Shown here: in pieces, positions 1 to 11,303 of the stretch | Position numbering within the stretch: the first letter of the stretch is position 1 | Layout of the letters: the number at the start of each line of letters is the position of its first letter | NCBI GenBank assembly: GCA_015501605.1 | Contig: JADNRZ010000019.1 | Location: 744,001-808,000, forward strand | Reading direction: 5' to 3' | DNA length: 64,000 bases | From: Panaeolus papilionaceus | Lineage: Eukaryota; Basidiomycota; Agaricomycetes; Agaricales | Program-made: the position numbers and the translations under genes | The notes under the pieces: model-generated | The model's database searches: none | What the model saw: only the letters and a program-made list of their open reading frames with translations | Told to the model about the DNA's origin: nothing

Positions 1-2377
1 CTTGTCCAAACCCCTTGGTCGAGGAACTTGTTAAGCGGGAGAGGTGCGTATCGTGTGCATTTGATAAACAGTTCAGTGGCTTATATCTCTACAGGCGTTC
101 AGATTTCCTGTCGGGATTACCAGTTATTCCATCGTCAAGCGTCGTTCATCTGTCACCAGCAGATCGCATTCGTCTGGTACACTCTTATATTACATCAACT
201 CCTCCAGATGGTGGCCTCGGAGTGTCTCCTGACGCGTCTGAATGGGATTTATTAGATTCCATCTTCCCCCTGCATGACCGCGACTTCAATGAACGTTGGA
301 CTAAGGCCTGGACACCACGTAACATCTTCTCAGTTTCTTTGGAAAGCATTCGTGGGCAGTTTGGCGACTCTCTGGCCTTCTACTTTGCCTTCCTGTCAAG
401 CTACACCAAGTTCCTCATCGCTCCAGCTGCACTTGGATTAATTGCCCATTTCATTCTACAACCTTACGCACCCATTTATTCCATACTCCTTTCAATTTGG
501 TCTATTGGGTTTGTGGAATGGTGGCGTGTCCATGAACGTATACTGTCGTTGCGTTTTGGAACACGCGGGTCTTTCAAGGTGGAGAAGCGTCGCGTGCAAT
601 ACAAAACAGGCATGGCGTGGTGGGCCAAAGAGTTGCGTGTTCTTGCGAACGTTCCCGTTATCCTCCTATTCGCCGGAATTCTCTCAGCACTTTTGACTGG
701 CATCTTCGTCTTTGAAGCTTTTGTTACACACTTATATCAAGGCCCAGGAAAACAAATCATTGTGGGTTTATTTTTACTGTCGACATTACAAACAGACTCT
801 GATCTGCCAATAGGCTTTCTCGCCGACCTTGCTATTTGTGGCTCTAGTTCCTCAAATATTAGGGGTTTATCAGAAGATCGCTGTTCGCCTGACGAACTGG
901 GAAAACCACGGACATCAATCCAGTTATGCGACGTCCTTGACGCTCAAGACGTTCATCCTCAGCACCCTTGTTGCATACCTTGGCCTTGGACTTTCGGCCT
1001 TCGTCTATGTGCCATTTGGAGAGGGCGTCATGCGTTGGGTTCAGGCATGGCTCTTCGGGACTGCGACGACTCAGCAAGGTTTCTCTGCCACCATTAGTGA
1101 CATGCTGAATGGCACCGTCACTGCATCTGCCACCAAGGAGACCAGCCCAGCTGCTGATAGCCTTCTTGGTGCTGAACACCCTCAAATGGCCATTTGGGAC
1201 GCCAATACCGAGGACGTGCGCAACAAGCTCAACCCCAAGCGTCTGCGAGATCAGATGTTCGCCTACACCGTGACCAACCAGATCATCAACACCTTTATCG
1301 AGGTTGGACTACCCTTTATACTCCGACACGTGGATACGTACAGGAAAAACAAGGCAGCTCAAAGTGGTGGTAAGGCGAAGGACGCCGTTCCGAGCAGCAA
1401 CTCTTCTGATACGGGAAGTAATGGGATGAAGAAGCGTGTGGTATTTGAGGACGAGAAGGAGAAGGGCGGAATGGAGGAGCGGCTCTTCCTCGATCGCGTT
1501 AGGCAGGAGGCAGCATTACCTGCTTATGATACATTTGTGGATTATAACGAGATGGTTGTGCAATTCGGTTACGTTGTTCTTTGGTCCACGATCTGGCCAT
1601 TGGCGGGTGGTAAGGGCTTCATCTATTCTATGTTCGTATGACCGGTTGCTGATTTTGATTTCGCGTAATTTAGTCATGGCTCTTCTTAATAACATCCTGG
1701 AGCTGCGTTCGGATGCGTTTAAGATGACAGTGCATAACCGACGCCCTATCCCCACACGAACGGACACAGTTGGACCTTGGCTTGAAGCCCTCACGTTCCT
1801 CACATGGCTCGGCGCTCTCACCAACTCTGCTCTCGTCTATCTTTTCTGTCCCTCTTTCCTCCCATCTCCATCTGCGATTGCTTCAGCTGTGTTCAACGCG
1901 ACTACAACTGCAGCGAGTATCCTCATCCCTGATCATGTAGACGACGTCTCTTCAGATTCAGAGACCTTGGTCGAAGAGCACCTTGTCTCGGCTGCTGGAG
2001 GCGTCCCTGCCCCTACATGGGGCATCGATGGTTCGACGTCGTCGGCTACATTGTCAGCAACGAAGGAACTTCTCCTTAAAGCCATCCTAGTCGCCCTCGT
2101 TGCATCCCATGGCTTCATCCTTCTCCGTCTTCTCATCAGGCACATCGTGGAGCGAGTGTTTTATCGTGGAAGCACTGAAGTTGAGGAGAGGGAACGGGAA
2201 GAAAAGGAGGTCAAGGTGAAGTTTTTGAGGGGCACTGGGGTCAGTTTTGCTGGGGAGGGTGTGGAGGTGGATAGGGATCCTTCAGGGGATGGAGATGATG
2301 ATAGGACAGACGTCATGGGTTTCTGGGATCACGATGAAGGCATTGAAGAGATTCATAGGATCTCGAAGGAGACTTGA
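1..2377 (+). CDS. Anoctamin/TMEM16-family membrane protein, 3' part
   Basis: The gene enters from the left edge. Proposed exons are <1..43, 95..761, 814..1609 and 1674..2377, which join into one open frame of about 735 aa. The family comprises ER or plasma-membrane lipid scramblases and tethers; the yeast member is Ist2. Visible support includes a run of hydrophobic segments (FLIAPAALGLIAHFILQ, VPVILLFAGILSALLTG, LLFVALVPQILGVY), the motif FVTHLYQGPGKQ, and the C-terminal block WPLAGVMALLNNILELRSDA, which appears only when the 1610..1673 intron is removed. The usual anoctamin TM7-8 region follows (VDYNEMVVQFGYVVLWST), and the tail after the last membrane segment is charged. Scramblase or tether activity is inferred from the family only. 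The N-terminus lies outside the window, so full length cannot be judged. Confidence 0.85.
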
Positions 2378-2752
2378 TGCGTTTGCCCTCCCCATGCGTT
2401 CCCTCTACTTGATTCTTGACGACGGCTTGATTTGCAGTCGGAGTGTGCATACGATTTGGTACGACTTCATTCGCGTTTTTTCTTTGAATGTTATGCTTGA
2501 TGGACTTTTACGACACTTTTGTAACCCCTCTGCGCTCTTCCACCTCACCTTACTATAGTAGACAACATTGTACATGACAGACAATGTTAATGACTGGCAG
2601 AGCTCTGTTCAGGTACCGTACCCTTTTTTAGCCTTCTTGCCACATAGAGTGATCAAGGATGGGCGTCTAAAAGAAGTTGTATTCGACCTTTTAAGCCAGT
2701 TCAGTGAAAAAAACACACTGCCCCTATCTAGAGTTAATTCGCCGTACATCAC
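2378..2752. other. Convergent intergenic spacer
   Basis: About 375 bp between the 3' end of the anoctamin gene (+) and the 3' end of thymidylate kinase (-). I see no gene or repeat; it presumably holds both 3' UTRs. Confidence 0.5.
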
Positions 2753-3678
2753 CTACTCTCCTTTCCACAGCCCGCCCAGCGAAACATGTTGGCTTGCATA
2801 GAGCGGTTCGATATGACTCCAAATGTCGCCCTCCACCTCCTCGAGACTTCGCCCAGCATCAATAACTTCCCATGTCAGCGTATTATCTCCGGCTTTTGAC
2901 TCGAGTTGAACCATCTCCTTCCTAATCTCTTCGAACGTACTTCGAACTCGACGTTGCATCTCTTCCTTCTCATACCTCTCCTCTCCATATCCTCCGCGCT
3001 CTCTGGCTTTCTCGGGTGTGATATCCAAGAACAATACAATGTCGGGTTTGGGAAGACCAATTTCTGGACTTTTGCACCATTTGTAGGAGAGTAACCGATC
3101 ACCGTTGGCGTCGACCTTCGATGCGGAGAATGCGATACCGGAGAATGCGTATCTGTCACAAATGACTGTTGTACCGCTGTTCAGCAGCTTTTCGATGGTG
3201 GACCTGCCCAAAGTTTAATTTCAGGATTTTATTGCATGAAGATTTCGGCAACAAGAGGTGGCATACGCGAGTTCCCAACGATTGGCAGAGAAGAGTAAAT
3301 GGATGGCATGGTCGTCCAATTCGGAAGTTGACCGAAGGTAGGCATCAATCATCTGTCCGATAGGTGTCGTTCGATCTGTAAAATCAGACGCGTGAATAGT
3401 CGAACCAAAGTAAAGCAACGCGTCAGTTGCGCTGTTCCTGACATATGGAGAGTGGAGTAATTAGTACGTCCACTGGGGATATGTCCAAATGTTTACAATA
3501 TCCACTGATAAGCACAAGAAGCAGGGAACACCGGCTTACCTGGAAACTTGATAAGCTGAACATTTTTCCCTGATTGTTGTAGTCGAGAGAGGAGATTAGA
3601 TGTTTGGGTTGTTTTGCCGGAACGATCTAATCCTTCAATTACGATGAATGGCGCCCTGTGTTGAGGGGATGTAGACAT
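2753..3678 (-). CDS. CDC8: Thymidylate kinase (dTMP kinase)
   Basis: Three exons, 3678..3540, 3375..3267 and 3203..2753, give 232 aa, the usual length for eukaryotic dTMP kinase. The enzyme phosphorylates dTMP to dTDP for DNA synthesis. The N-terminal P-loop reads [10 protein letters not shown] and sits in the context [14 protein letters not shown]. Splicing produces the substrate-binding stretch [17 protein letters not shown] and then [10 protein letters not shown]; the third exon carries the DR(Y/H) motif as [14 protein letters not shown] and the lid-type segment [20 protein letters not shown]. The start ATG at 3678 is the first in frame and lies just before the conserved block. Its promoter region is shared with the divergent MFS gene. 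No oddities were seen. Confidence 0.93.
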
Positions 3679-4505
3679 GGTGTTGATGGATGGCTCGAAG
3701 GAAGCGCGATCAATGTTCCCCTTGAACGCGAATCATTGTCGTGGGAATTTCGGCAACTGAGCGGCATTTTCATCTCCGATTGAGCGGAGATCGAACCTTT
3801 GAGCTGCCGTTCCCTGAAATTTCTGGCACCCCATCTTCCAACTTTGCTGCAACGTGCTCGCTTGAAATGATCTAGCTTTCATTCTAATCCCTAAGCTAAC
3901 CTGGCGAAACATATTAGAACGTTTAATTTTACGCGTTCACTGACACTGACAGAACGACAGCATTGTTCTAAAGAAGTTTAGCTCATTGACTTTGAAAGCA
4001 ACAATGCACACTACCACTGAAGCTGGATATCTCGGCCTGGTGCATTGTTCGTCTATCGGCCTTGCATTATCTTTGCATTATGATTCTGGGCACTGGCCAT
4101 TTTGTTAAAATTCGGATCCTCCAAAGAACCGGACCAACATTTAGCGACCTCCAAAAGAGAATAAACATCACACCAACTTGCCAACGAAACTGGGAGATTG
4201 TGGGGCTTGAACCCCACTGGTACTCATTCCACATGACCTTCACCGCGCGGGGCATCATACTCTGTTCTTATTTCTGCTTACATATGACAGCATATTACCT
4301 GGGTTTTATTTTTAGACTATTATGCTTTGCAGGGATTGGATCTTGGTTGTAATATCTCTGCTCCTTGGGCCGTTTAAAAATGAAGAAGCACTAAACATTG
4401 ATGGGGTTTTACTCGTCTTCCTCCTTCTTCGGAGTCTCGGGGCGCACTGTCTTCTTCTTGACTTCAACATCCATCCTCGGTCGTTCCCCTTACGAGGTAT
4501 CAGAA
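3679..4505. promoter_or_regulatory. Divergent intergenic region, CDC8 / MFS transporter
   Basis: About 830 bp between two outward-facing start codons, so it should hold both promoters. Short ORFs here show no protein resemblance I recognise. I see no clear TATA box or repeat. Confidence 0.4.
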
Positions 4506-6734
4506 ATGAGTGCGGCTCACGTTGACGGATCCTCTCGCAACTCTACAGCTGCTTCAGACGAAAAGGGTGCCCTCCCACAGAAAGAGGCACATCTACCACA
4601 TGTTGACACAGAGGCAGAGAAGAGGGCGGTGCGGAAGCAGGATTATGCCATCGTGCCTGTGATGACTATGTTTTATCTTTTGTCATTCTTGGTACGTATC
4701 CCCACCGTCAAAGATTATCAAGCTCTTCTTAATGCTGCGCCCACCTTGGTGTCTGGCGGGGTAGGACAGAGCAAACATCGGTATGCAGATAATTTCTTGA
4801 TCAGCAACTCTTTCGCTCATACTTTACTAGGTAATGCTCGCGTCGCAGGGTTGCAACATGATCTTGGTTTGTCAGACCATCAGTACCAGATCTGTGTTAC
4901 AGTGCTTTATGTGTACGTCCATGGTGGGGTCTTGTGCTGCGATGCTACGCTGACACCAAAATCAAGTCCATACATCATGGCCGAATTGCCCTCAAATCTA
5001 CTCTTGAAGTACATTGGCCCAAAGTACCTCATGCCGTCACTCTTGACAGCCTGGGGCATCGTTGTTACCCTTCAAGGTTGTTTTCATTGCTTATCGCCTT
5101 TCTCTAACGTTGCTCACACTGCCGTAAAATCAGGACTCGTATCATCGTATGCTGGGCTGATTGTTGTGAGAGCAATCCTTGGTCTGATCGAAGGTCCGAT
5201 GTTCCCTGGGATTGTGCTCTACCTCTCTGGATTTTACACTCGACGAGAACTTTCCCTGAGGTACGTTTATTTTAAGCTACCGTTCATGTTTAATTCAATA
5301 GTCGTACAGAATCGCTCTCTTCTTCTCATCGGCATCAGTAAGAGGTATTCTGATCGAAGTGTAGTTCATAAACTTAAACAACTCCTTCCAGCTTTCTGGC
5401 GCGTTTTCTGGTCTACTTGCCGCAGGAATTGAGAGTATGCATGGTATCGGAGGAAAGCCAGGATGGTCTTGGATTTTTATCCTCGTAAGCAAGTCCTCGG
5501 ATCGTCTTTCCATACTGCTTATCATGGACTAGGAGGGACTGTTCTCTGTTCTTATGGGTGTTCTTGGATTTTGGCTTGTCCCATCAACCCCACGAGACAA
5601 CAGATTTTTGACACATGAGGAACAGGAGTATGTACTTATAGCTCGTGGTCTTCTTTAGGTCCTTCTACTCACGCGATAAGTTAGGCTCATCATGGCTAGA
5701 CTGGAACGCGACAGACCTTTACTTGACTCAGAGGAAAAGTTTAGCTTCAAGGAAGTTATTCGTTCCTTCACCTCGCCTCACGTGATCATGGTTTTTATCA
5801 TATTTTTCATGACCGGGACGACACTTTATGGACTGGCATTATTCCTGCCCTCAATTGTCAAACAACTGGGCTTCAGCGCCAACAAGAGCCAACTGTTGAG
5901 TGTCGGTCCTTTCGCAGCAGGATTTTTTGGTTAGTACAAGTTTACTATTCACTTCCTTGGGTGCGATCATTGATCGGTCTTCTTGTTTAGTGACCTTGAT
6001 TTCAGCATATTGGTCTGACCGGTATCAAATGAGAGGGATACCCACCATTTTTATTTCACTCCTTGCTGTCGCAGGTTACGCACTATACTTTGGTAAGCTA
6101 CTGACTTTAGCATTCTCTCAGACTTAGTGCAAGTGCCAATAAAATCACTCGTGCGATATTTTAGCTGCCCAGGAAAAATTCGTGGCTTATGGAGCTCTTT
6201 ACCTTATGGTTCCTGGGATTTACGCAGGCGCCCCTGTAATTGCGGCATGGATGGCTAATAACTCTGAGCCTCATTATCGTCGAGCAACCAGTATCGCAGC
6301 AGGTTTTATCGCGACCAACTCGGTACGCTTCTGAGAACCTAGCTCTTCGTTTGGGCTTTTATACTAAAGCTAACTCTATCGCCAGGGCGGAATTTTGAGC
6401 ACATGGAGGTTCCCAACGAAAGAAGGGCCGAAATTCCGTAAAACGACAATCATGAACCTTGTGTTGTACGTCTTTACTTTGACTGGTCTTCATTACCCCA
6501 TATGCGGTGCTGACTGATTGACTGATACTGATCTCTTCACTCTTACACAGCGCTATCATCATGATTGTAGGCTCTGCTGCCAACATGTTCTACCTTCACC
6601 GAAAGAACAAACAGAAGCAGCGTCCAGAATACCGGGAGAAGATGCTGAGCAAGTATTCTGATGATGAGGAAGGGCGAATAAAAGCGTGGATGGAGCTGGG
6701 AGATAAGCATCCCGATTTCAAGTATAATCTTTAA
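4506..6734 (+). CDS. MFS transporter, Dal5-type anion:cation symporter family
   Basis: Thirteen proposed exons (4506-4691, 4765-4780, 4831-4912, 4967-5076, 5134-5260, 5310-5337, 5392-5484, 5533-5627, 5685-5929, 5991-6092, 6165-6322, 6386-6465, 6551-6734) sum to 1506 nt, 501 aa, in one frame. That is the usual length for allantoate/nicotinate/vitamin-type permeases with 12 membrane spans. Diagnostic motifs are LSFLDRANIGNARVAGL after TM1, VPYIMAELPSNLLLK, AGLIVVRAILGLIEGPMFPG, a central loop of charged residues, and STPRDNRFLTHEE. The C-terminus is a charged cytosolic tail. The substrate cannot be told from sequence; relatives move allantoate, ureidosuccinate, nicotinate, pantothenate or biotin. 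The second exon is only 16 nt and is needed to restore DRANIG. Confidence 0.9.
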
Positions 6735-6930
6735 ATTACGTGAGGGGATTATAGGTCAACTAGGCAACCATCTCTTTTTCTTACTACATTAAATGTTCAC
6801 TGAGTACCCTTGATTTAATACTATCGCATCCTGGGAAGATGGACACCGTATCAGGTCCTACCCGCAACAAATTATCATTGTTACACCATAATCACCCCGA
6901 CTGGCTAGTAGCGCTGATGCGAGAAGGTCA

Positions 6931-8151
6931 TTAAGTGTCCATGGAGTCATAAAGGAGGCGTGCCCTAGTTGGTGAGCGAGGAATAATGCAACACTTGAAC
7001 GGGGTAGGGTAACTGTAAAAAGTATGAGCCACTGGAGACAAAGATGAAATTTGAGAACCAGGGAAACTGGTACTGACGAGATCAAACCAGATGAGAAACT
7101 TGCAGGCGGTTTGACAGGCCGACCACTATCGTCGAGGGCAGCTTCGATATCGAAAAGGGACAAGGTTGACGCTATTATAATATATAGACTCTCATCGCTC
7201 AAGTATTTTCCAGGACACTTCCTGGACGGTGATTGAGTTCCCAAGTTCAGCCTTAAAAATCAATGCCATCCCGGAGCTGACAGCACATACCTTCGACCAG
7301 CGCCAAACGCGGCTTCACTAGCGTCACGAACATCGGGATTGATCTGACCGTCTTTCAAATACCTCTCTGGGATGTATTCACTGGGGCTTTTGAAAATACT
7401 GGGATCGTGAAGAACCGACCTTGACCAAAAGAGTTAAGGATCGGCAATACTACTAAAGACGCAGTGGCACTCGCGATCGCCATGTATTCCCCATCACTAT
7501 AGTTCCTTTTGGAATAAAGTAGCCGGCATATTCATCGTCTCTCGAAGACATATGCGGAATGCCTTTGATGGTAATTCAAGAGTCAGTGAGAAGCTGAAAA
7601 GTAGTCTGGGTCAATTACTCAAAACTTACCCAAGCTTGCTACAGTATGCCATCGCATCGACTCCTTCACCATGGCATTGATATATGGCAGCGAGGCACGG
7701 TCTGAGAAGTCCGGAAGGTGATATGGTCCCAAAACGCTATCCAGCTCTGCTTGAGCCATTTTCAAAAATTTGACACTGTATCTCATCATGAACCTGTCCT
7801 GCATCAGTACGGCGTACGCTTACATGAAAGCTACCTCAATAAATAGGGGCGTGCGACTCCATCAGAGGGGGGGTGACACTTGGGTGCCGACCCGCAACCG
7901 AAGACTGAACGCATGAACTGAGTAAAATCCAACTATGCGGTTCTGGTCAACGGTATTACTAGCAACCCCAATGGGTGCTATCGAGGGTACGTAGCAAAGT
8001 TATTGAGCAAATTGATGTTAACAGGGCGTATCAAGCACGCTCTTCAAAGCTGAACCAGAATTGAGAAAGACGTTAATGATCACATATATCAAGACCCCAT
8101 GCTAGTCAGAAATACTACAGGCGATGGGATCGTGCCGGAAGCCATTTTCAT
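6931..8151 (-). pseudogene. Cytochrome P450 relic A (C-terminal half)
   Basis: The minus strand keeps most of the C-terminal half of an OrdA-like fungal P450. The order is MAQAELDSVLGPYHLPDFSD, the K-helix ExxR (E-S-M-R in AMVKESMRWHTV), then GIPHMSSRDDEYAGYFIPKG, VLHDPSIFKSPSEYIPERY, and the heme loop FGAGRRKCPG with its cysteine ligand. It ends YPTPFKCCIIPRSPTRARLL with a stop at 6931. Upstream, near 8151, a stretch reading MASGTIPSPVV resembles the segment before the I-helix, but the I-helix between 7805 and 8100 is unrecognisable and no N-terminal half precedes it. The block after IVMGNTW lacks a clean splice site. These breaks make it a relic rather than a working monooxygenase. Confidence 0.8.
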
Positions 8152-8521
8152 AATTATTAGTTAAAGCTGTGGATGACACATGAGATAAGAGATATCAAGC
8201 AGTACGGAGACATGGGACCAAGTTACTGGTTTTATTGCTCTCATAGTACTAGTGACGGCGGGGCTGGATGGAGAGAATGATCACTGTCGCGAACCGTGCA
8301 CCACTTGACAATAATTTAATGGCGTAGTTCGCTTCGGAAAGAATCTCCATTCACACTGACAGTAACTTGGAACATCTCTACTATACTGAGGCAACGGTTC
8401 TGGAGGATGGTGCATGAGTCATGACCAGGATTTCGTACGAAGATATTCTTTACTTATATTTGTTACAAGTGCGCAGTCCGGTTGTTTACATCACAAAGTA
8501 TTTACATATCGACCGTTTCAT

Positions 8522-9304
8522 TTAAACAAGCTCCCACTTGTTCTGTCCGGGCCTTTGCTGGACGTTGAAGTAAAGGCCCATATCATTCCCGTTAATGAAA
8601 ACAGACCCCTTCTCAAGGTCATCAAACCTGAACTGGTAGGGGGCACCAGATTCAACAAGACGAGCGTCTCCGTCGACATTAACAGTGCAACCGTCCTCGG
8701 CTTGGAATGTGATAGTATCGCTACCAATCATGACGGTGCCGTCTTTCAAGTCCCGCCCGCGGATTTGGAACTGGGTGCGGTGTTTTTCGGAGGCGTACAA
8801 ACGTTGGTTGATGATACACCAATACAAGGATGGGTTGGACTTGGAACGTATGTAGAACCTGTGCACAACGAAACATCAGTAACAGTTTCCTTTCCATTAT
8901 GGATAACATACCAATTCCCACTGATGTGGTCGGTGTATTCTTGGTTCGGGATAATAGATAAGTCCCGCCCACCTCGATCGGCCAATAATGTCAAGAATAG
9001 CTTGCCACGGAACGCCCCGTTGATATCTTTGAAGTAGGGACTGTAGAAGAATTCATACATGTTGCGCACGTTGGGGTTATGAGTGTAGAATTGGGCATTA
9101 ATACGCTGGAAAGAAGTGGCGTTGTCGCTCTCTGATATGGCTCTCCACCACTCGTCGGCGACTGAGCGAGAACTGAACACCATCAACATGCGCCAGGTGT
9201 TGTCGTCCAGGATCTATGTGGTGCGCGTCAATATATGTATGCGTGCTCCAATCCTGTTGAAGAGTATCACGTACGTTGTGGATGTAAGCGTAAAAAACGG
9301 TCAT
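8522..9304 (-). CDS. Uncharacterised agaricomycete protein, 222 aa
   Basis: Exons 9304..9275, 9213..8912 and 8858..8522 join into 669 nt, 222 aa plus stop, with good GT-AG borders (introns of 61 and 53 bp). It begins MTVFYAYIHNILDDNTWRML and ends QRPGQNKWELV. The middle has a tryptophan- and aromatic-rich stretch (ADEWWRAIS, NMYEFFYSPYFKDI) and then ISGNWFYIRSKSNPSLYW, followed by short alternating strands (GTVMIGSDTITF, YQFRFDDLEKGSVF) that look all-beta. I recall similar unnamed proteins in mushroom genomes, possibly lectin-like, but cannot assign a function. It has no signal peptide and no membrane segment. It is intact although it lies between two P450 relics. Confidence 0.65.
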
Positions 9305-9917
9305 CTTTGGATTCAAGGGTTATTCCAGGTCACCAATTGCAATGGATTGGAGATATCTCTCAGTGGATTTGTACTCTTTTATATGTTTTTCTCAATTCTC
9401 GACCATCCAATCAACGAGCGTGGTCAAAGCTCGGATATCTGGCTCGTACAGTGGATAGTCATGAGGTTTCCTTCGCTGTTACAACGACGGCGACCTCCAT
9501 ATTAATGTCAACGCCACCTGTCCAGATCAAAAGCACGATGGTGTTTGATTAATCAAGCGCCTGTATTACAATGAATTTCGATTGAATCAAAGCATTGATT
9601 AAACAACACTTAATTAACAATGACACTGTACCACTCACAAAAATTTGTTTAAACAGTCTGCCATGTGGGAGAGACTATGATTAAACAAATATACGAGTCC
9701 CTTGATTAAACAATAATCTATTTTTATCTATTTAAACACAAACTGTACTTAATTCATTCAAGCAGCCTGTGTGATTAATCATTGAAAAGCATATCGAGTG
9801 TTGGTTAAAAGCTGTGAACAAGGTGCTAGGAAAGAGAAGAGGGGGGAGATGAAAAGAATGTGATAAATGCCAGAATTGGGGGGGGGGGACAAAGGGCATA
9901 ACATGGCAAACACGTAC

Positions 9918-10142
9918 CGTGACATGGCATTGGCATGCCACAGTTATCCAAAAGTCCGGATTCAACTGCAAGAAGAAAGTGTTAGTGAGTATGCGAAGAT
10001 GACAGTGCGCAGAATGCTCGTACATACCTTAGCTGATGAAATAAATTGAAGCCTGCCGTTTGAAATGAATGTCAGTGGAAGCGGAGGAGGTTAAAGGAAA
10101 TTTCAACTCACCAGGATACGGTTCAAGCACAGTCTAAGCCGT
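9918..10142 (-). other. Chain of tiny exon-like segments inside the TIR element (minus)
   Basis: Read on the minus strand, three short segments (10142..10112, 10052..10028, 9964..9918) are each bounded by consensus fungal splice sites: TTCAG before the first, GTGAGT...GGCAG, GTATGT...TTGCAG with an ACTCACTAAC branch-like site, and GTACGT after the last. Joined, they have stops in all three frames, so if transcribed they would be a noncoding or untranslated spliced RNA. Inference only. Confidence 0.3.
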
Positions 10143-10487
10143 CTGAAGGGAGATGAAATGTGAGTCATCAAGAGGAGAGGTGATGGAAAGGAAGCAAGAG
10201 AGTGCGACGTTCTGCTCTCTCTCTCGATTCAACCAAGCCCTTACTCCCATGATCCACAGACACGTGACTTTGTTGATTGTTTGCATTTGATTGACATCAG
10301 GAACGATACCAAAGCTGAAATTAGAAGTTAGAACTACCGAGTACCTTTCCTCTCAACCATCTCCTCCAACTCCCCTCTATCTCATCGCACTGTCCAACTG
10401 TCACTCGCATCTGCGAATTCCATCCCTTTACCCACTGTAAGTGAGTATTTACTTTTCAACCATGCTGAGAACATTTCCTTAACGCAG

Positions 10488-10608
10488 CCAGGCCCAGGAG
10501 CGCCTCATTTTCCCAATCCCTTGACAAGGTACTTTCCATTCTTCATTTACAATATAAAGCACTAATATATCTTTTCTCAGTTGTTGAATCTAAAACTACC
10601 CACTTCTC
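10488..10608 (+). other. Exon-like segments inside the TIR element (plus)
   Basis: On the plus strand, segments 10488-10528 (41 nt) and 10581-10608 (28 nt) are framed by GTAAGTGAGT...ACGCAG, GTACTT...TTCTCAG and GTATGT signals. No useful ORF is seen. Together with the minus-strand chain this suggests a divergent pair of spliced transcripts from a centre near 10200-10430. Confidence 0.28.
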
Positions 10609-10855
10609 GTATGTTATAGATTTGATATGTGTCAGTGACTTGAATAATACCTGAATTAATGCATGTTTAATCATTTGTAACTAATTAATCTGTACTACTG
10701 TTTTCTGTTTAAACACGTTGACGTCATGTATAGGCTTTGTAGAGTAGCTGAGGTGCTTAAATAATGATTAATTGATGCCTTGATTAAATCACAATTTATT
10801 GTAATACTGGCACTTGATTAATCAATTACCATCGGGTTGTAGTCCAGATGTGAAT

Positions 10856-11175
10856 CAGACCAATGACAGCTATCTCAGAAACGATAGACCGCTTTTCACA
10901 ACGCTCCGCTCAGTGATTGTATTTACTTTTGGAGCGGTACAAACAAAACACCAAAGCCCTAGCAGTCACTTGTCCACTCCTTCGTGCAAGTGCTTTGACC
11001 CGTTGTATCGTTCGAGCACTGACATGAAGCATTTACGAGTGCAATAGGTCACAACACTGCGACAGGTGGGGTCTCTGTGGGGTTTTCTGTTTGTAACGCT
11101 CCAAAAGTAAATTAAATCACTGAGCGGAGCGTTGTGAAAAGCGGTCTATCGTTTCTGAGATAGCTGTCAGGTCTG
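10856..11175. repeat. ~320 bp palindromic MITE-like element
   Basis: Two arms of about 100 bp are inverted copies. The outer ends read CAGACC (10856-10861 and, reversed, 11170-11175), then TGACAGCTATCTCAG, then ACGATAGACCGCTTTTCAC, CGCTCCGCTCAGTGATT, and finally TTTACTTTTGGAGCG near 10922-10938 and 11091-11110. Only a few mismatches and a 2 nt indel separate the arms, with about 130 bp of unique loop. There is no coding capacity. It starts 6 bp after the right duplication of the 1.3 kb TIR element. Confidence 0.75.
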
Positions 11176-11303
11176 TGAGCATCAGCGCCAAATCTTCGGA
11201 GGTTGCCGAGAGTTCACCACGCTCACCTCCATCTAGCCGCCTAGACCGTCCGTGCTGATGCATGATGCCTCAGGTGTGGGACTGTGTCCTCCATCAAACC
11301 TAG

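Larger units (their letters stand above)
9528..10841. mobile_element. 1.3 kb TIR element with candidate 8 bp target duplication
   Basis: The two ends are imperfect inverted repeats of at least 60 bp. Both read (A/C)CGATGGTnnTTGATTAATCAAG(C/T)GCC followed by GTATTACAATRAATT, at 9535-9580 and, reversed, at 10790-10835. The 8-mer GTCCAGAT flanks it directly at 9520-9527 and 10842-10849, consistent with an 8 bp target duplication as made by hAT-type transposases. The subterminal zones are rich in TTTAAACA and GATTAAAC motifs. No transposase ORF is present, so it would be non-autonomous. The interior holds splice-like signals on both strands. Confidence 0.7.

Noticed and set aside
8858..8911. Frameshift in the 222-aa gene
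   Set aside because: The change of frame is explained by a normal 53 bp intron (GTATGT...GCACAG).
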